DNA from: Butyrivibrio sp. NC2007
GTDB taxonomy: Bacteria; Bacillota; Clostridia; Lachnospirales; Lachnospiraceae
Reading direction: 5' to 3'
Assembly (NCBI RefSeq): GCF_000421405.1
Contig: NZ_ATWY01000018.1
Coordinates: forward strand, 22,393-86,392
DNA: 64,000 nucleotides
Shown here: positions 37,330 to 45,959 of the stretch, one piece after another
Layout of the letters: every line of letters starts with the position of its first letter
How positions within the stretch are numbered: position 1 is the stretch's first letter
Program-made: the position numbers and the translations under genes
Notes under the pieces: generated by a model
What the model saw: only the letters and a program-made list of their open reading frames with translations
Databases searched by the model: none
Told to the model about the DNA's origin: nothing

Positions 37330-37440
37330 CCTGAAAATATGTGGTCGGCGCAGGATCCTCGCGATGTAGCTACGTGCGAATGCACGGCGGGTCTGCTCCC
37401 ACTCAGTGGATTGTAACTATATATTCAAGCGCATAGCGCC
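37330..37440 (-). promoter_or_regulatory. rplK leader, possible L1 autoregulatory site
   Basis: The 130-base gap between nusG and rplK is GC-rich and can fold (GTGGGAGCAGACCCGCC, GCACGTAGCTACATCGCG). L11-L1 mRNAs generally carry an L1-binding structure here, but I could not align the consensus by eye with certainty. Confidence 0.45.
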
Positions 37441-37449
37441 CAAATACCA

Positions 37450-38103
37450 TTATGAATCGATTTTTCTTACTTCTGCAAAGCTGATCTCTACAGGTGTCTC
37501 ACGGCCAAACAGATCAACATTGATTGTAGCTGTCTGCTTACCGAAATCCATTCTCTGAACAACTCCGGCAGTATCCTTCCAAACACCGGCAATAACTGCG
37601 ATCTCATCGCCAACGCCGAAGTCAACGGCGATAGTGTTCTTGGTATTGATTCCAAGGTTCTTGATCTCAGCATCTGTAAGTGGAACGGGCTTGGATCCCG
37701 GTCCTACGAAACCTGTAACGCCACGTGTATTACGGACAACATACCATGTCTCGTCGTTCATATCCATGTTAACAAGGACATATCCGGGGAACATCTTTCT
37801 CTGAACGTTCTTGCGAGCGCCATTCTTGACCTCTACAACATCCTGAAGAGGTACTCTTACCTCAAGGATCTGGCTCTGAAGATGTCTGTTCTCTATGGTC
37901 TTCTCAAGGTTAGCCTTAACCTTGTTCTCATATCCGGAATATGTATGAACAACATACCAGTGAGCATTCTCGTTCTCAGTAGCGCTCTCAGCTTCTGCCA
38001 TCTGACCTTCTGAAACCTCAGCATCTGATAATACCTCATCAGATACCACTTCGACAGAATCCTCTGCTACCTGCTCGAGACTCTTTTCCATTTCTTCTGA
38101 CAT
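37450..38103 (-). CDS. nusG: Transcription antitermination factor NusG with acidic N-terminal extension
   Basis: 217 residues. An acidic, disordered-looking extension of about 45 residues precedes the NGN domain, which starts at HWYVVHTYSGYENKVKANLE and contains MFPGYVLVNMDM. The KOW domain (about 160-215) has VGDEIAVIAGVWKDTAGVV. NusG links RNA polymerase to the ribosome or Rho and affects pausing. Most NusG proteins are 170-190 residues. It is encoded 15 bases after secE, as is usual. Confidence 0.98.
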   Translation of the reverse strand: MSEEMEKSLEQVAEDSVEVVSDEVLSDAEVSEGQMAEAESATENENAHWYVVHTYSGYENKVKANLEKTIENRHLQSQILEVRVPLQDVVEVKNGARKNVQRKMFPGYVLVNMDMNDETWYVVRNTRGVTGFVGPGSKPVPLTDAEIKNLGINTKNTIAVDFGVGDEIAVIAGVWKDTAGVVQRMDFGKQTATINVDLFGRETPVEISFAEVRKIDS

Positions 38104-38118
38104 ATTATCTCCTTCTGA

Positions 38119-38313
38119 TTAGAAAACGGATGTAATAAAATTCATTCCATATTCAAAAGCATAATCGAGTAAAGCGATCAGAGCACAGGCAATGACTGAA
38201 ACAACAACTACTGCTGTTGTCTGCTTGATAACATCATCCCTTGTAGGCCATATGATCCTTGCAAACTCTGCCTTTACACCCTTAAAAAAAGTACCGATCT
38301 TGGACTGTTCCAT
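38119..38313 (-). CDS. secE: Preprotein translocase subunit SecE
   Basis: 64 residues with the SecE amphipathic helix (FFKGVKAEFARIIWPTRDDV) and one C-terminal transmembrane helix (about 32-56). It stabilises SecY. Bacterial one-helix SecE of Firmicutes has this size. It stands between rpmG and nusG in the conserved order. Confidence 0.97.
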   Translation of the reverse strand: MEQSKIGTFFKGVKAEFARIIWPTRDDVIKQTTAVVVVSVIACALIALLDYAFEYGMNFITSVF

Positions 38314-38344
38314 ATCGTAGTCTCCCTCCTATTCAAGGATGAAA

Positions 38345-38494
38345 TTACTTTGTTTCCTTATGTAAAGTATGCTTCTTGCAGAAAGGGCAATACTTCTTCA
38401 TTTCAACACGATCGGGATGTGTCTTCTTATCCTTAGTTGTGTCGTAGTTACGATTCTTGCAATCTGTGCATGCTAATGTGATTCTTGTACGCAT
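38345..38494 (-). CDS. rpmG: 50S ribosomal protein L33
   Basis: 49 residues, [20 protein letters not shown] at the start and [16 protein letters not shown] at the end. Two CxxC pairs (CTDC and CPFC) are intact, so this is the zinc-binding form. GGAGGT precedes the ATG. It is the first gene of the rpmG-secE-nusG unit and has a good promoter upstream. Confidence 0.97.
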   Translation of the reverse strand: MRTRITLACTDCKNRNYDTTKDKKTHPDRVEMKKYCPFCKKHTLHKETK

Positions 38495-38570
38495 TATTCC
38501 ACCTCCGCGCGTTTATAAATTGTCTAATTTTGCGCATAAAAAAAAGACATAAATCTCTTGTCGCTTGTCT

Positions 38571-38599
38571 AATATAACATAGACATTTCTCCGCGTCAA
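38571..38599 (-). promoter_or_regulatory. rpmG-secE-nusG promoter
   Basis: TTGACG (38594-38599), 17 bases, TATATT (38571-38576) on the minus strand, about 75 bases before rpmG. Confidence 0.8.
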
Positions 38600-38612
38600 C
38601 ACATTTTTATTG

Positions 38613-39665
38613 TTATTTATACACTATTTCTCTCTGGCATAAAAAGCTCACCAAAAACAGTACGCAGTCCACAGGAATTTTTACAACAAACTCCGGTGAT
38701 GCAGGAATAAGTCCATGGAAGAAACTTACCAGCGCTCCGCTTAAAAGCATTATGCATACTGCCAGGATGGCATACTTGACCGCTGCCCATAATCCGTTAC
38801 TTCTGCTCTTAAAAACAACCTTATAGTTAATAAGGAAATTATAGACTGCAGATATAACCCTGGCCATTATGGTTGCCAGCATAATATAGTCAAATGGCAA
38901 AGACCTGCCACGCATCATTCCACAGAATATTGTAAACAGCGCAATATCCACAACGCTTGATGAGAGTGACGAGAACAGGAACTTGAAAAAGATCGCATAG
39001 ATCCTTACAGAATCCACGATCGGATTAAAGTGACTGGATTTGTTTTCTTCTAAATATATAGTAGAAATAGGAACCTCTACAATCTTAATACCAAGGCTCT
39101 TGGTGGCCAGCAGCATGTTTGTCTCAAACTCAAACCTGTCGCCTTTTTCTGTCAAAAGATATCTCATAAACTCCGAAGATATTCCCCGAAGCCCTGTCTG
39201 TGTATCGCTTATGCTCAGACCTGTAAGCAGCTTCATAACCCTGCTGGTGGTCTTGTTTCCAAACACCGATCTGGCAGGAATTCCGGACTCATCAAAATTG
39301 CGCACGCCAAGTACCAGGCTCTTCGGATTCTGTCCCAGCGCATCCATGCACTTTTTTATATCAGGTGCTGTGTGCTGTCCGTCGGAATCTGCAGTGATAA
39401 CGCCCAGCATATCCTCAAACTCATTCAGGCAGTATTCAAAGGCTGTCTTAAGAGCCCTGCCCTTTCCTCTGTTGACTTCATGTTCAAGAACAATGGCGCC
39501 TCTATTTTTAACTTCATCAAATATGTGTCCATAGGTCTCTCTATCGGATCCGTCATTAACTACCACAATAGGAGAAAACCCTGCTGACACAAGGTTGTCC
39601 ATAAGACCTATCAGCTTATCATCCGGCTCATATGCCGGTATAACAATGGGTATGATCTTTCCCAT
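38613..39665 (-). CDS. GT2 glycosyltransferase fused to a GtrA-like membrane domain
   Basis: 350 residues. The first 225 form a GT2 fold of the polyprenol-phosphate sugar transferase type (IPIVIPAYEPDDKL, VVVNDGSD, TADSDGQH with the metal-binding Asp, SDTQTGLRG). The rest has four hydrophobic segments with GtrA features (FKFLFSSLSSSVVDIALF, AVYNFLINYKVVF). Such proteins make and flip undecaprenyl-phosphate sugars used by GT-C enzymes; the upstream gene encodes a GT-C-like protein and overlaps by one base (TGATG). The ATG at 39665 is taken rather than the TTG at 39668. Confidence 0.9.
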   Translation of the reverse strand: MGKIIPIVIPAYEPDDKLIGLMDNLVSAGFSPIVVVNDGSDRETYGHIFDEVKNRGAIVLEHEVNRGKGRALKTAFEYCLNEFEDMLGVITADSDGQHTAPDIKKCMDALGQNPKSLVLGVRNFDESGIPARSVFGNKTTSRVMKLLTGLSISDTQTGLRGISSEFMRYLLTEKGDRFEFETNMLLATKSLGIKIVEVPISTIYLEENKSSHFNPIVDSVRIYAIFFKFLFSSLSSSVVDIALFTIFCGMMRGRSLPFDYIMLATIMARVISAVYNFLINYKVVFKSRSNGLWAAVKYAILAVCIMLLSGALVSFFHGLIPASPEFVVKIPVDCVLFLVSFLCQREIVYK

Positions 39666-41533
39666 CAATTACCTGCTCCTTCAATTTCATATACTACACC
39701 CGGCTCGAACTCTCCATTTGGAACAAGTTCTGAAAACAGGTTATAAGCCGCATTATCTTTATCTTCAACATAAAAATATGAAGCGTGGCTTTCCAGCATC
39801 TTCTGCCTTATAGTATCTGACGTATCCTCTTCTGTCAAAAACACATCATACACCAAAGCCGTCGGAGATGCTTCTTTACTTATATAAGTATTGTGAACCC
39901 AGTAGTACTCATGTCCATCCCTGAAGACCAAAACTCTCTTTCCCCAGTATGCCTTATCGGAGACTGCTTCTACAAGCTCTTTCCCATCCTCTCCTACCAT
40001 GTCGGAATTATAAGCAACATTATCGGCAATCTGAGCTTTATATCCCCAGAGGTACTTCGCTATTCCGCTGTAGTCGGCACACAGCAGAACAAAGAGTGCG
40101 CAAGCAATACCAAATATGGCAAACTGCTTCTTCCCGCTCTTAGCCCTTAGTCTGTTAAAAGCAACCCCCACAATGAAATAGATGCTTCCCAAAGTAAAGG
40201 GTGCGCAGTATCTTGCTATGGATATTCCCATGGCGTAGGCATCCAGATACTGATCCTCTGTCTGGAACAGCGATATGTGAGCCATGAACACGATTCCGTA
40301 AGCCAGGATTCCTGTTATAAGGGTGAAAAGAGCTATCTTCCTTATCTCACTCTTTCCAAGAAGGGAGAGTAAATACATCCCGATGATCACGCCAAAGATA
40401 ATAAGCACCGCTGCTCCCGTAGAAAGGTCAATGGTCTGATTATAATCCGAATGCATCGGCTGGAACATGAAGCCTTCGGCAAAGTACCTCATCTTATCAA
40501 AGGTGTTGTCCGGGGCTGTATAGGTTCCGGAAGTAGCCATTCTGATGCCCGCTCCCGTGAGCTTGGCAACCCTTCTGTTTATGAGACAGAACAAGAGCCA
40601 GCTTCCGTAGGATGCTCCGGCAAACAATACCGACAGCCACATGAGCTTATCTTTGTTCGCCATTAAAACATAGAAAATCAGTACAAACAGCGCCCACTCA
40701 ATTCCAACGGATTTAGTCAAAAGAAGTACTGCCGTAAAAAGACCTATCCTTATATAATAAAAGCCTTTGCCATGTCCGGCCTGATCATATATCGAAAGAA
40801 GCAAAGCTCCATATATAATAGCCATTACTATATCCGCAGGTGTTCCGTAGTATATGATTCCGTTGAACACTCCGGGGAACAAACAGGTACAGACAGCTGC
40901 AAACACCTTAAGTACTATCTTGCACCAGCTCTTCATATCCGCAGCTTCTATGGCAGCCTCAACCCTGGCGAGCATTGGCAAAAGAAATATCATACACAGC
41001 GCAAAGTATCCAAGAAACTGAAGGCTCTCCGTATACTCTTTTCCTCCCAGCTGCAAAAACAGCCACTTGGCCAGGGAAGGAATGGGCGGATAGTCACCGA
41101 ACTCCGGCGAGACATTTCCGTACTTACCGGGAAAGCCATTTAGGAAAAAGAGCTGCTTGGCATCAGATGACCAGTAATTTATGTCATCCCACCAGGTAAA
41201 CACCTGCTGCCTTGTCATGAAGCCCACAAAGGCAGTTACTGCTCCGGTGCAGATAACTCCGGGATTTGCCAGGAGTTTGCCGTACTCCGAAAGCTCTTTT
41301 ACCATAGAAGACTTACTCCTGCGGCTGTCGATCATCATGCGGACAAGCACATAAACTATGGCTATCGCGGATACGAAAGCTATAGCCTTCAGCCCTCTAA
41401 AGAAAGCCAGAACATACATTATCATCAAAAGGCCTGCAAAAGAAATTGCCAGTGTGTCCAAAATATTCTCTTTATATACTCTCGCCATTCTTGCGGAAAC
41501 AAGAAGAAGCGCTATTATCACGATCCATAACAT
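39665..41533 (-). CDS. Multi-pass membrane protein, GT-C glycosyltransferase-like
   Basis: 622 residues with about 12 to 14 hydrophobic segments and a soluble C-terminal domain of some 110 residues. The loop after the third or fourth helix reads TRQQVFTWWDDINYWSSDAK; an acidic pair in the first large extracytoplasmic loop is where GT-C enzymes carry their catalytic Asp. It probably transfers a sugar from the lipid carrier made by the neighbouring GT2-GtrA protein to a surface polymer. Acceptor and sugar unknown. Confidence 0.7.
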   Translation of the reverse strand: MLWIVIIALLLVSARMARVYKENILDTLAISFAGLLMIMYVLAFFRGLKAIAFVSAIAIVYVLVRMMIDSRRSKSSMVKELSEYGKLLANPGVICTGAVTAFVGFMTRQQVFTWWDDINYWSSDAKQLFFLNGFPGKYGNVSPEFGDYPPIPSLAKWLFLQLGGKEYTESLQFLGYFALCMIFLLPMLARVEAAIEAADMKSWCKIVLKVFAAVCTCLFPGVFNGIIYYGTPADIVMAIIYGALLLSIYDQAGHGKGFYYIRIGLFTAVLLLTKSVGIEWALFVLIFYVLMANKDKLMWLSVLFAGASYGSWLLFCLINRRVAKLTGAGIRMATSGTYTAPDNTFDKMRYFAEGFMFQPMHSDYNQTIDLSTGAAVLIIFGVIIGMYLLSLLGKSEIRKIALFTLITGILAYGIVFMAHISLFQTEDQYLDAYAMGISIARYCAPFTLGSIYFIVGVAFNRLRAKSGKKQFAIFGIACALFVLLCADYSGIAKYLWGYKAQIADNVAYNSDMVGEDGKELVEAVSDKAYWGKRVLVFRDGHEYYWVHNTYISKEASPTALVYDVFLTEEDTSDTIRQKMLESHASYFYVEDKDNAAYNLFSELVPNGEFEPGVVYEIEGAGN

Positions 41534-41630
41534 TGCTTTGTTCCACCTGCTCTAAAAAATTCACTTATCTCATAATAATATATTAATTATTAACTTTCTA
41601 TAAAATCGTATGAAATCTTATTCATTATTG

Positions 41631-41658
41631 TTGACATTTGACTTGCTTTTAGTATGAT
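41631..41658 (+). promoter_or_regulatory. Promoter of the FliD-like gene
   Basis: TTGACA (41631-41636), 16 bases, TATGAT (41653-41658). A leader of about 95 bases follows, containing CTCGTGCG and CTCGTACG as a direct repeat and a small hairpin TACCA/TGGTA. The gap 41534-41761 otherwise holds only start regions of the two divergent genes. Confidence 0.7.
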
Positions 41659-41761
41659 AAGGGTAACTAAACGTGGCTAAATATGCCCTCGTGCGACAGA
41701 TACCAAAGGAATGGTAGAGTGAAGGACTCGTACGTATATCAAGGAAGAAAGGAGGGGCATT

Positions 41762-43063
41762 ATGGCAGGCATTTCTTTAAGTGGTGCTTATAACCACTTC
41801 ATACAAGACTACGTGTCTAAAGATGTTACACAGGCCGACGCGCATCGTAAGGATGAGCTTAGGGATGTGTATAAGTCGATTGCAAAAATCAACAAGAAGT
41901 CCCCTCTTTATCTACTTACAGATGATGACGTATCGAGAAACGATGCGATTGATATAAAAGAAAAAGCAAGACAGCTTCAGGGAAGTATCAAGAGGCTTAG
42001 TGATCATGAGGATAAATCTTCTCTCAATCACTCCTCGGCCTATACAACCGATGAAGATAAGGTTTCCGCAAACTATATCGGCAAGACTCCGGAACAGGAT
42101 ATCGGAGCCATCGGTTTTGACATAGAAGCCACGCAGATGGCAAGCAGCCAGGTAAACAGAGGACATCTTATCCCGAAGGATTCCACCGGTCTTAAGCCTG
42201 ACAATTACGCATTTGATGTCAGGATAAACGGGCAGGAATTTGAATTCCAGTTCAGCATTTATAACACCGACACCAACATAGATGTGCAAAAGAAGTTAGA
42301 GACCCTGATCAATAAGGCTAACATCGGACTTAGCGCCAGCATCATAGAAGACGGTAACCGATCGGCGCTTGAGATACAGTCAAGCCACACGGGTCTAAAG
42401 CCCGGACAGCTCAGCCAGTTCGAGATCTACGAATCAGAAAGTGGTCTTGCGAAGGGCTCGGTTGATTTCCTTGGACTTGATAAAGTCGCGGAACCGGCTA
42501 AGAACGCACACTTTACGCTAAACGGCGAAGAAAAAGTTTCAGTATCCAATCACTTCACCGTCGGCGGTAAATTTGATATAACGCTTCACGAGCTCACCGA
42601 GCGCGGAAGCCCGATCCACGTAGGAATCAAGAAGGACAACGAAGCCCTGATGCAGCACGTGGTATCGCTGATAGATAATTACAACAACTTTATTGAAGGT
42701 GCTATGGGAATATCCGACGATAAGTTTAAGGGATCCAAGCTCCGTGCCGAAGTCATAGGCATAGCGCAGCAGCACCTTAGTAACGTTGAAGATATAGGCG
42801 TTAAGCTCGAGGGTAACGGCTCTCTTTCGATAGACGACGAATTGCTCAAACAAGCCGTATCGGGAAGCAGCAATATGGAGTCATTAGAACCCATCAACAG
42901 ATTCGCGGATGCTCTGATAGAGAAGACAAAAGACATATCGGTTGACCCTATGAAGTACGTAGACAGGCCGGTTGTTAACTACAGAAATCCCGATAACCGT
43001 GACTACTCATCGCCATACATAACCAGTGAGTATTCCGGAATGATGTTCAACAATTATTGTTAA
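41762..43063 (+). CDS. Orphan FliD-like (flagellar cap-like) protein
   Basis: 433 residues. The central part matches FliD: NTDTNIDVQKKLETLINKAN at 168-187, SIIEDGNRSALEIQSSHTG at 193-211, and the C-terminal block NVEDIGVKLEGNGSLSIDDE at 341-360 followed by LLKQAVSG. A FLAGELLIN_IN-like stretch (FTLNGEEKVSVSNHFTVGG) is at 251-269. There is no signal peptide, as expected for flagellar export. The last 40 residues are Asn/Tyr/Ser-rich. GAGGGG precedes the ATG. No other flagellar gene is in the window, and its own promoter and terminator make it a single-gene unit. It may be a cap protein, a flagellar adhesin or an export-pathway effector. Confidence 0.75.
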   Translation: MAGISLSGAYNHFIQDYVSKDVTQADAHRKDELRDVYKSIAKINKKSPLYLLTDDDVSRNDAIDIKEKARQLQGSIKRLSDHEDKSSLNHSSAYTTDEDKVSANYIGKTPEQDIGAIGFDIEATQMASSQVNRGHLIPKDSTGLKPDNYAFDVRINGQEFEFQFSIYNTDTNIDVQKKLETLINKANIGLSASIIEDGNRSALEIQSSHTGLKPGQLSQFEIYESESGLAKGSVDFLGLDKVAEPAKNAHFTLNGEEKVSVSNHFTVGGKFDITLHELTERGSPIHVGIKKDNEALMQHVVSLIDNYNNFIEGAMGISDDKFKGSKLRAEVIGIAQQHLSNVEDIGVKLEGNGSLSIDDELLKQAVSGSSNMESLEPINRFADALIEKTKDISVDPMKYVDRPVVNYRNPDNRDYSSPYITSEYSGMMFNNYC

Positions 43064-43145
43064 GCGCTGGAGGCAGCGCTTAAGTCTCCCCGCTGCAGAG
43101 GGGAAGACTTGAAATAATATAGCTGCAGGTGAACGTTACTGCAGC
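43062..43145 (+). other. Structured 3' UTR with three hairpins
   Basis: Immediately after the FliD-like stop: hairpin 1 AAGCGCTG/CAGCGCTT (43062-43081); hairpin 2 AAGTCT-CCCC/GGGG-AGACTT (43082-43110); hairpin 3 GCTGCAG/CTGCAGC (43122-43145). The loop of hairpin 2 contains GCTGCAG, the same seven bases as a stem strand of hairpin 3. A terminator follows at 43150. This is a candidate 3'-UTR-derived small RNA. Confidence 0.6.
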
Positions 43146-43149
43146 AAAA

Positions 43150-43186
43150 AGTCCCCGGGTCTTAAAGACCCGGGGGCTTTTTTATT
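43150..43186 (+). terminator. Terminator of the FliD-like gene
   Basis: GTCCCCGGGTC and GACCCGGGGGC form a strong GC stem with a TTAAA loop, followed by TTTTTT. It lies 10 bases from the glf stop on the other strand. Confidence 0.93.
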
Positions 43187-43196
43187 CATCTTTATC

Positions 43197-44360
43197 TCAT
43201 ACAGATCTGCTCATATCCAGAGCTTCACGGATTATCTGATCCATGTTGTAGTACTTGTACTGTCCAAGTCTTCCGCCGAAGTAAACATCACTGAAGTCAT
43301 CAGCAAGCTCTTTATACTTAGCATAGAGTTCGTTGTTCTTAGCATCGTTCATTGGATAGTAAGGCTCATCGCCGTGCTTCCAGTCAGCAGGATATTCTCT
43401 GGTAATGATGGTTCCCTTACCTGTTCCGTACTCAAAGTGCTTGTGCTCGATTATTCTTGTAAACGGAACCTGCCTCTCGGTGTAGTTTACAACCGCATTG
43501 CCCTGATAGTTGTCAACCTCGGGAAGGTCTTCTGTCTCAAACTTAAGAGACCTGTACTCAAGAGTTCCGAGCTTGTAGCCAAAGAATTCATCTATCATGC
43601 CTGTGAAGACGATCTTGTCAAAGCTATCTCCATCACAGGAAGTAAACGGCTTAACAGGAAGTCCGTCTTCAAGCTTCATGAATTTGTAATAGTCTGTATT
43701 TGTCTTAACCTCTATTCCGTCAAGGATCCTGTCCACCAGAGCTGTGTAACCTCCGATCGGGATTCCCTGGTAGCGGTCATTGAAGTAGTTGTTGTCATAG
43801 ATAAATCTCATGGGAAGACGTTTGATGATAAATGCCGGAAGTTCCTTGCAGTCTCTTCCCCACTGCTTCTCGGTGTAGCCCTTTACGAGCTTTTCGTAGA
43901 TGTCACGTCCCGCAAGGCTAAGTGCCTGTTCTTCAAGGTTTTCTGCCTCAAACTCAGTTGTACCTTTCTCGCTCTTTATGCGCTCCTTCTCTTTCTCTGC
44001 CTGGGCATTTATTATCTCTTTTGCCTCATCGGGAGTCCTGATGCCCCACATCTTGCTGAAGGTATTCATGTTAAAGGGAAGGTTGTAGAGCTCATCCTTA
44101 TAAACCGCCACAGGGCTGTTGATATAATTGTTGAACTCGGCAAAATCATTTACATAGTCCCAGACTTCCTTGTCAGAAGTGTGGAAGATATGCGCACCGT
44201 ACTTGTGTACATTGATGCCCATTCTGTTCTCGGTATAAACATTTCCGCCGATGTGATCCCTTCTATCTATCACAAGGACCTTTCTGCCCTTGTCCTTCAT
44301 CTGTCTTGCAAAGACAGCTCCAAACAATCCTGCGCCTACTACCAGATAATCATAATGCAT
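43197..44360 (-). CDS. glf: UDP-galactopyranose mutase
   Basis: 387-residue flavoenzyme that converts UDP-galactopyranose to UDP-galactofuranose. The FAD-binding start YLVVGAGLFGAVFARQMKDK is at 4-23, followed by IDRRDHIGGNVYTE. KYGAHIFHTSDKEVW contains the flavin-loop His, and GYTEKQWGRDCKEL and IPIGGYTALVDRIL are family blocks. It supplies galactofuranose for surface glycans and fits the surrounding glycosyltransferases. A FAD-linked regulator or partner gene is not adjacent. Confidence 0.97.
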   Translation of the reverse strand: MHYDYLVVGAGLFGAVFARQMKDKGRKVLVIDRRDHIGGNVYTENRMGINVHKYGAHIFHTSDKEVWDYVNDFAEFNNYINSPVAVYKDELYNLPFNMNTFSKMWGIRTPDEAKEIINAQAEKEKERIKSEKGTTEFEAENLEEQALSLAGRDIYEKLVKGYTEKQWGRDCKELPAFIIKRLPMRFIYDNNYFNDRYQGIPIGGYTALVDRILDGIEVKTNTDYYKFMKLEDGLPVKPFTSCDGDSFDKIVFTGMIDEFFGYKLGTLEYRSLKFETEDLPEVDNYQGNAVVNYTERQVPFTRIIEHKHFEYGTGKGTIITREYPADWKHGDEPYYPMNDAKNNELYAKYKELADDFSDVYFGGRLGQYKYYNMDQIIREALDMSRSV

Positions 44361-44431
44361 AAAAATTCCTCCAAAATGAAAAAGACTCCTTGACTATTAT
44401 GCCAAAGAGTCTCATTTGTTTCAATAAGGAA

Positions 44432-44459
44432 CTTACGCCTCGCTGGCGCTCACCGTAAG
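44432..44459 (-). terminator. Hairpin after the XRE regulator gene
   Basis: CTTACG and CGTAAG close a GC-rich hairpin with GGTGAGCGCCAGCGAGG inside; TTCCTTATTG follows on the minus strand. A smaller hairpin TTCGA/TCGAA precedes it at about 44462-44480. The region 44361-44503 contains no gene. Confidence 0.5.
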
Positions 44460-44503
44460 ACGTTCGAACCAGGCTCGAAAGTACCTCACCAGGTTCTCTC
44501 AGC

Positions 44504-44839
44504 TCACTCTGCCTGATACTTGTCAAGCTGTGAGAAATCCCCCATCATGTCCAGGATCTTCTTTCTTCCTGCCTTGTTGAGCTTCACGTACTGCTGCATT
44601 ACACGGTTCTCGACGATCTTCTTGCCAAGGTCTGTGCCCTGCTCAAGTGTTGAGAAGTCAACCGGATTCAGATTCAGACGATCACACATTTTGATCACTG
44701 TTCCGTAAGCCATCCCCTCAATCCCCCTATCTAATGCTGTTACAAGTGTACTGTATGGAATAGACATATCTATTGCAAACTGTCTAACACTTTTATACTG
44801 TGAAAGAATTTCTCTTTTAAGAATTTCAGCCTTTGTCAT
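44504..44839 (-). CDS. Small XRE-type helix-turn-helix regulator
   Basis: 111 residues. The helix-turn-helix is SVRQFAIDMSIPYSTLVTALDRG (about 17-39), and AYGTVIKMCDRLNLNPVDF completes the Cro/C1 fold. The C-terminal part (KLNKAGRKKILDMMGDFSQLD) resembles the linker of phage-like repressors, but no peptidase domain follows. The ATG at 44839 follows GGAGGT; the longer frame from 44929 is rejected. Target unknown. Confidence 0.85.
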   Translation of the reverse strand: MTKAEILKREILSQYKSVRQFAIDMSIPYSTLVTALDRGIEGMAYGTVIKMCDRLNLNPVDFSTLEQGTDLGKKIVENRVMQQYVKLNKAGRKKILDMMGDFSQLDKYQAE

Positions 44840-45132
44840 GTCGCTACCTCCTATGATATTTTTTTCTTGTGAAATCTCTTTCTTTTTGCAATCAATAGAA
44901 TAACACATAGACGTTTTTTCGTCATTCACTTTTTAGGGGAATTTTCCCATAAATTTTTATACAGATTACCCACTGATTTTTGGCATTTTAACGAAATTGC
45001 CATCTGCCACAAGAATTTACGAAAGTGTTCACACTTTTTTCACAATTCGTTGATACAATAAAAGACTTTTTAACGTCTACGCATCAATGCCACATCCATT
45101 CTGAAATGATAAATTTTCGAAATGTTAACGAA
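44840..45132. other. AT-rich gap with repeated AACGAAA-like motifs
   Basis: No gene is visible here. Motifs of the form TTAACGAAA, TTTACGAAA and TTTTCGAAA recur at about 44988-45000, 45013-45022 and 45113-45130. Similar motifs occur upstream of the coiled-coil protein gene (56770-56890). An 83-codon plus-strand frame at 45025 has no ribosome site and is not supported. Confidence 0.35.
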
Positions 45133-45164
45133 AAAACAAACAGCACAAAAGGGCTGTTTGTTTT
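45133..45164. terminator. Bidirectional terminator after the zinc-ribbon gene
   Basis: AAAACAAACAGC and GCTGTTTGTTTT form a 12-bp perfect stem around an eight-base loop; T-rich runs lie on both sides. The zinc-ribbon gene ends 50 bases away. Confidence 0.85.
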
Positions 45165-45215
45165 CATTATTACACATTATTATGTTTGTTTTTTGGTATG
45201 CCCATGTAGCCTAAG

Positions 45216-45959
45216 TTATTGTATTTCCTGGACTTCACTAATTCTATTAGTCAAAAATGCCATAACTTCATTGTAGATATCTTTCGGAATACTATAAACT
45301 TTATGCACATTTCCTGCACATTCTATGTCTAAAGAGCCCATTTTACGCCTTACAGACACTATTTCTTTATACTGAAGAACCTCTTTTTTGAACTTATCCT
45401 CAGGACTGAATTCACATCTCTCGGAAAAGAGCCTCAGAACCCCCTCTTTAAAGCCGCTGGTGGCATTAAATTCATACTCCGGATCGTCATCTCCCAGCAT
45501 GACGTCAAAGGTCTTCTTCCCATCTGTGGATTCCATCACAGGCTTTGTGATCATTATCCCGGCACGTCCCTTTCCGCCATGCTCTGCATCTGAAATCTTA
45601 ACCTGCTGAACATTGGTCTCTATAAGGCCTGAGAGGCTGTTAAAGTACGGTCTTATCACATAGTCACTGTTAACGGGAAGTGATATGGTCTTACTTCTGA
45701 TCTTCTGTCTGAACTTAAGTGAATGAAAGCCCGCGTCCAAAGCAATATAAATGCTCTCACCTGCCTTGACCTCATACATCTGGCGGTCATCAACAAATAC
45801 CATCATAAGAGCATCTTCACTCTCCCTCTGACCTACGCACTGGACCTCAATTATATAGCTCTTTCCCTGCGCAAAAAGTTCCTCTCCGCAGAGCGGACAG
45901 AATCTGATGTTCATATTCATGTTTTGTGGCAACGCCTTTTTGCATTTTGGACAGATCAC
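45216..45959 (-). CDS. Zinc-ribbon protein of unknown function
   Basis: 247 residues. The N-terminus holds a zinc ribbon, MICPKCKKALPQ and RFCPLCGEELF (CxxC pairs at 3-6 and 21-24). The middle, about 36-115, looks like a beta-rich domain. The C-terminal 90 residues (DVMLGDDDPEYEFNATSGFK, LRLFSERCEFSPEDKFKKEV, IVSVRRKMGSLDIECAGNVH) look like a PH-like or GRAM-like fold. No membrane segment. It overlaps the glycosyltransferase gene by four bases, so the two are co-expressed. Function not recognised. Confidence 0.8.
   Translation of the reverse strand: MICPKCKKALPQNMNMNIRFCPLCGEELFAQGKSYIIEVQCVGQRESEDALMMVFVDDRQMYEVKAGESIYIALDAGFHSLKFRQKIRSKTISLPVNSDYVIRPYFNSLSGLIETNVQQVKISDAEHGGKGRAGIMITKPVMESTDGKKTFDVMLGDDDPEYEFNATSGFKEGVLRLFSERCEFSPEDKFKKEVLQYKEIVSVRRKMGSLDIECAGNVHKVYSIPKDIYNEVMAFLTNRISEVQEIQ

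Noticed and set aside
44455..44485. tRNA-like GTTCGAAC segment
   Set aside because: Only a T-loop-like stretch is present; acceptor and anticodon stems cannot be formed.
45025..45276. 83-codon plus-strand frame
   Set aside because: No ribosome site, AT-rich composition, overlaps a terminator and the end of the zinc-ribbon gene.
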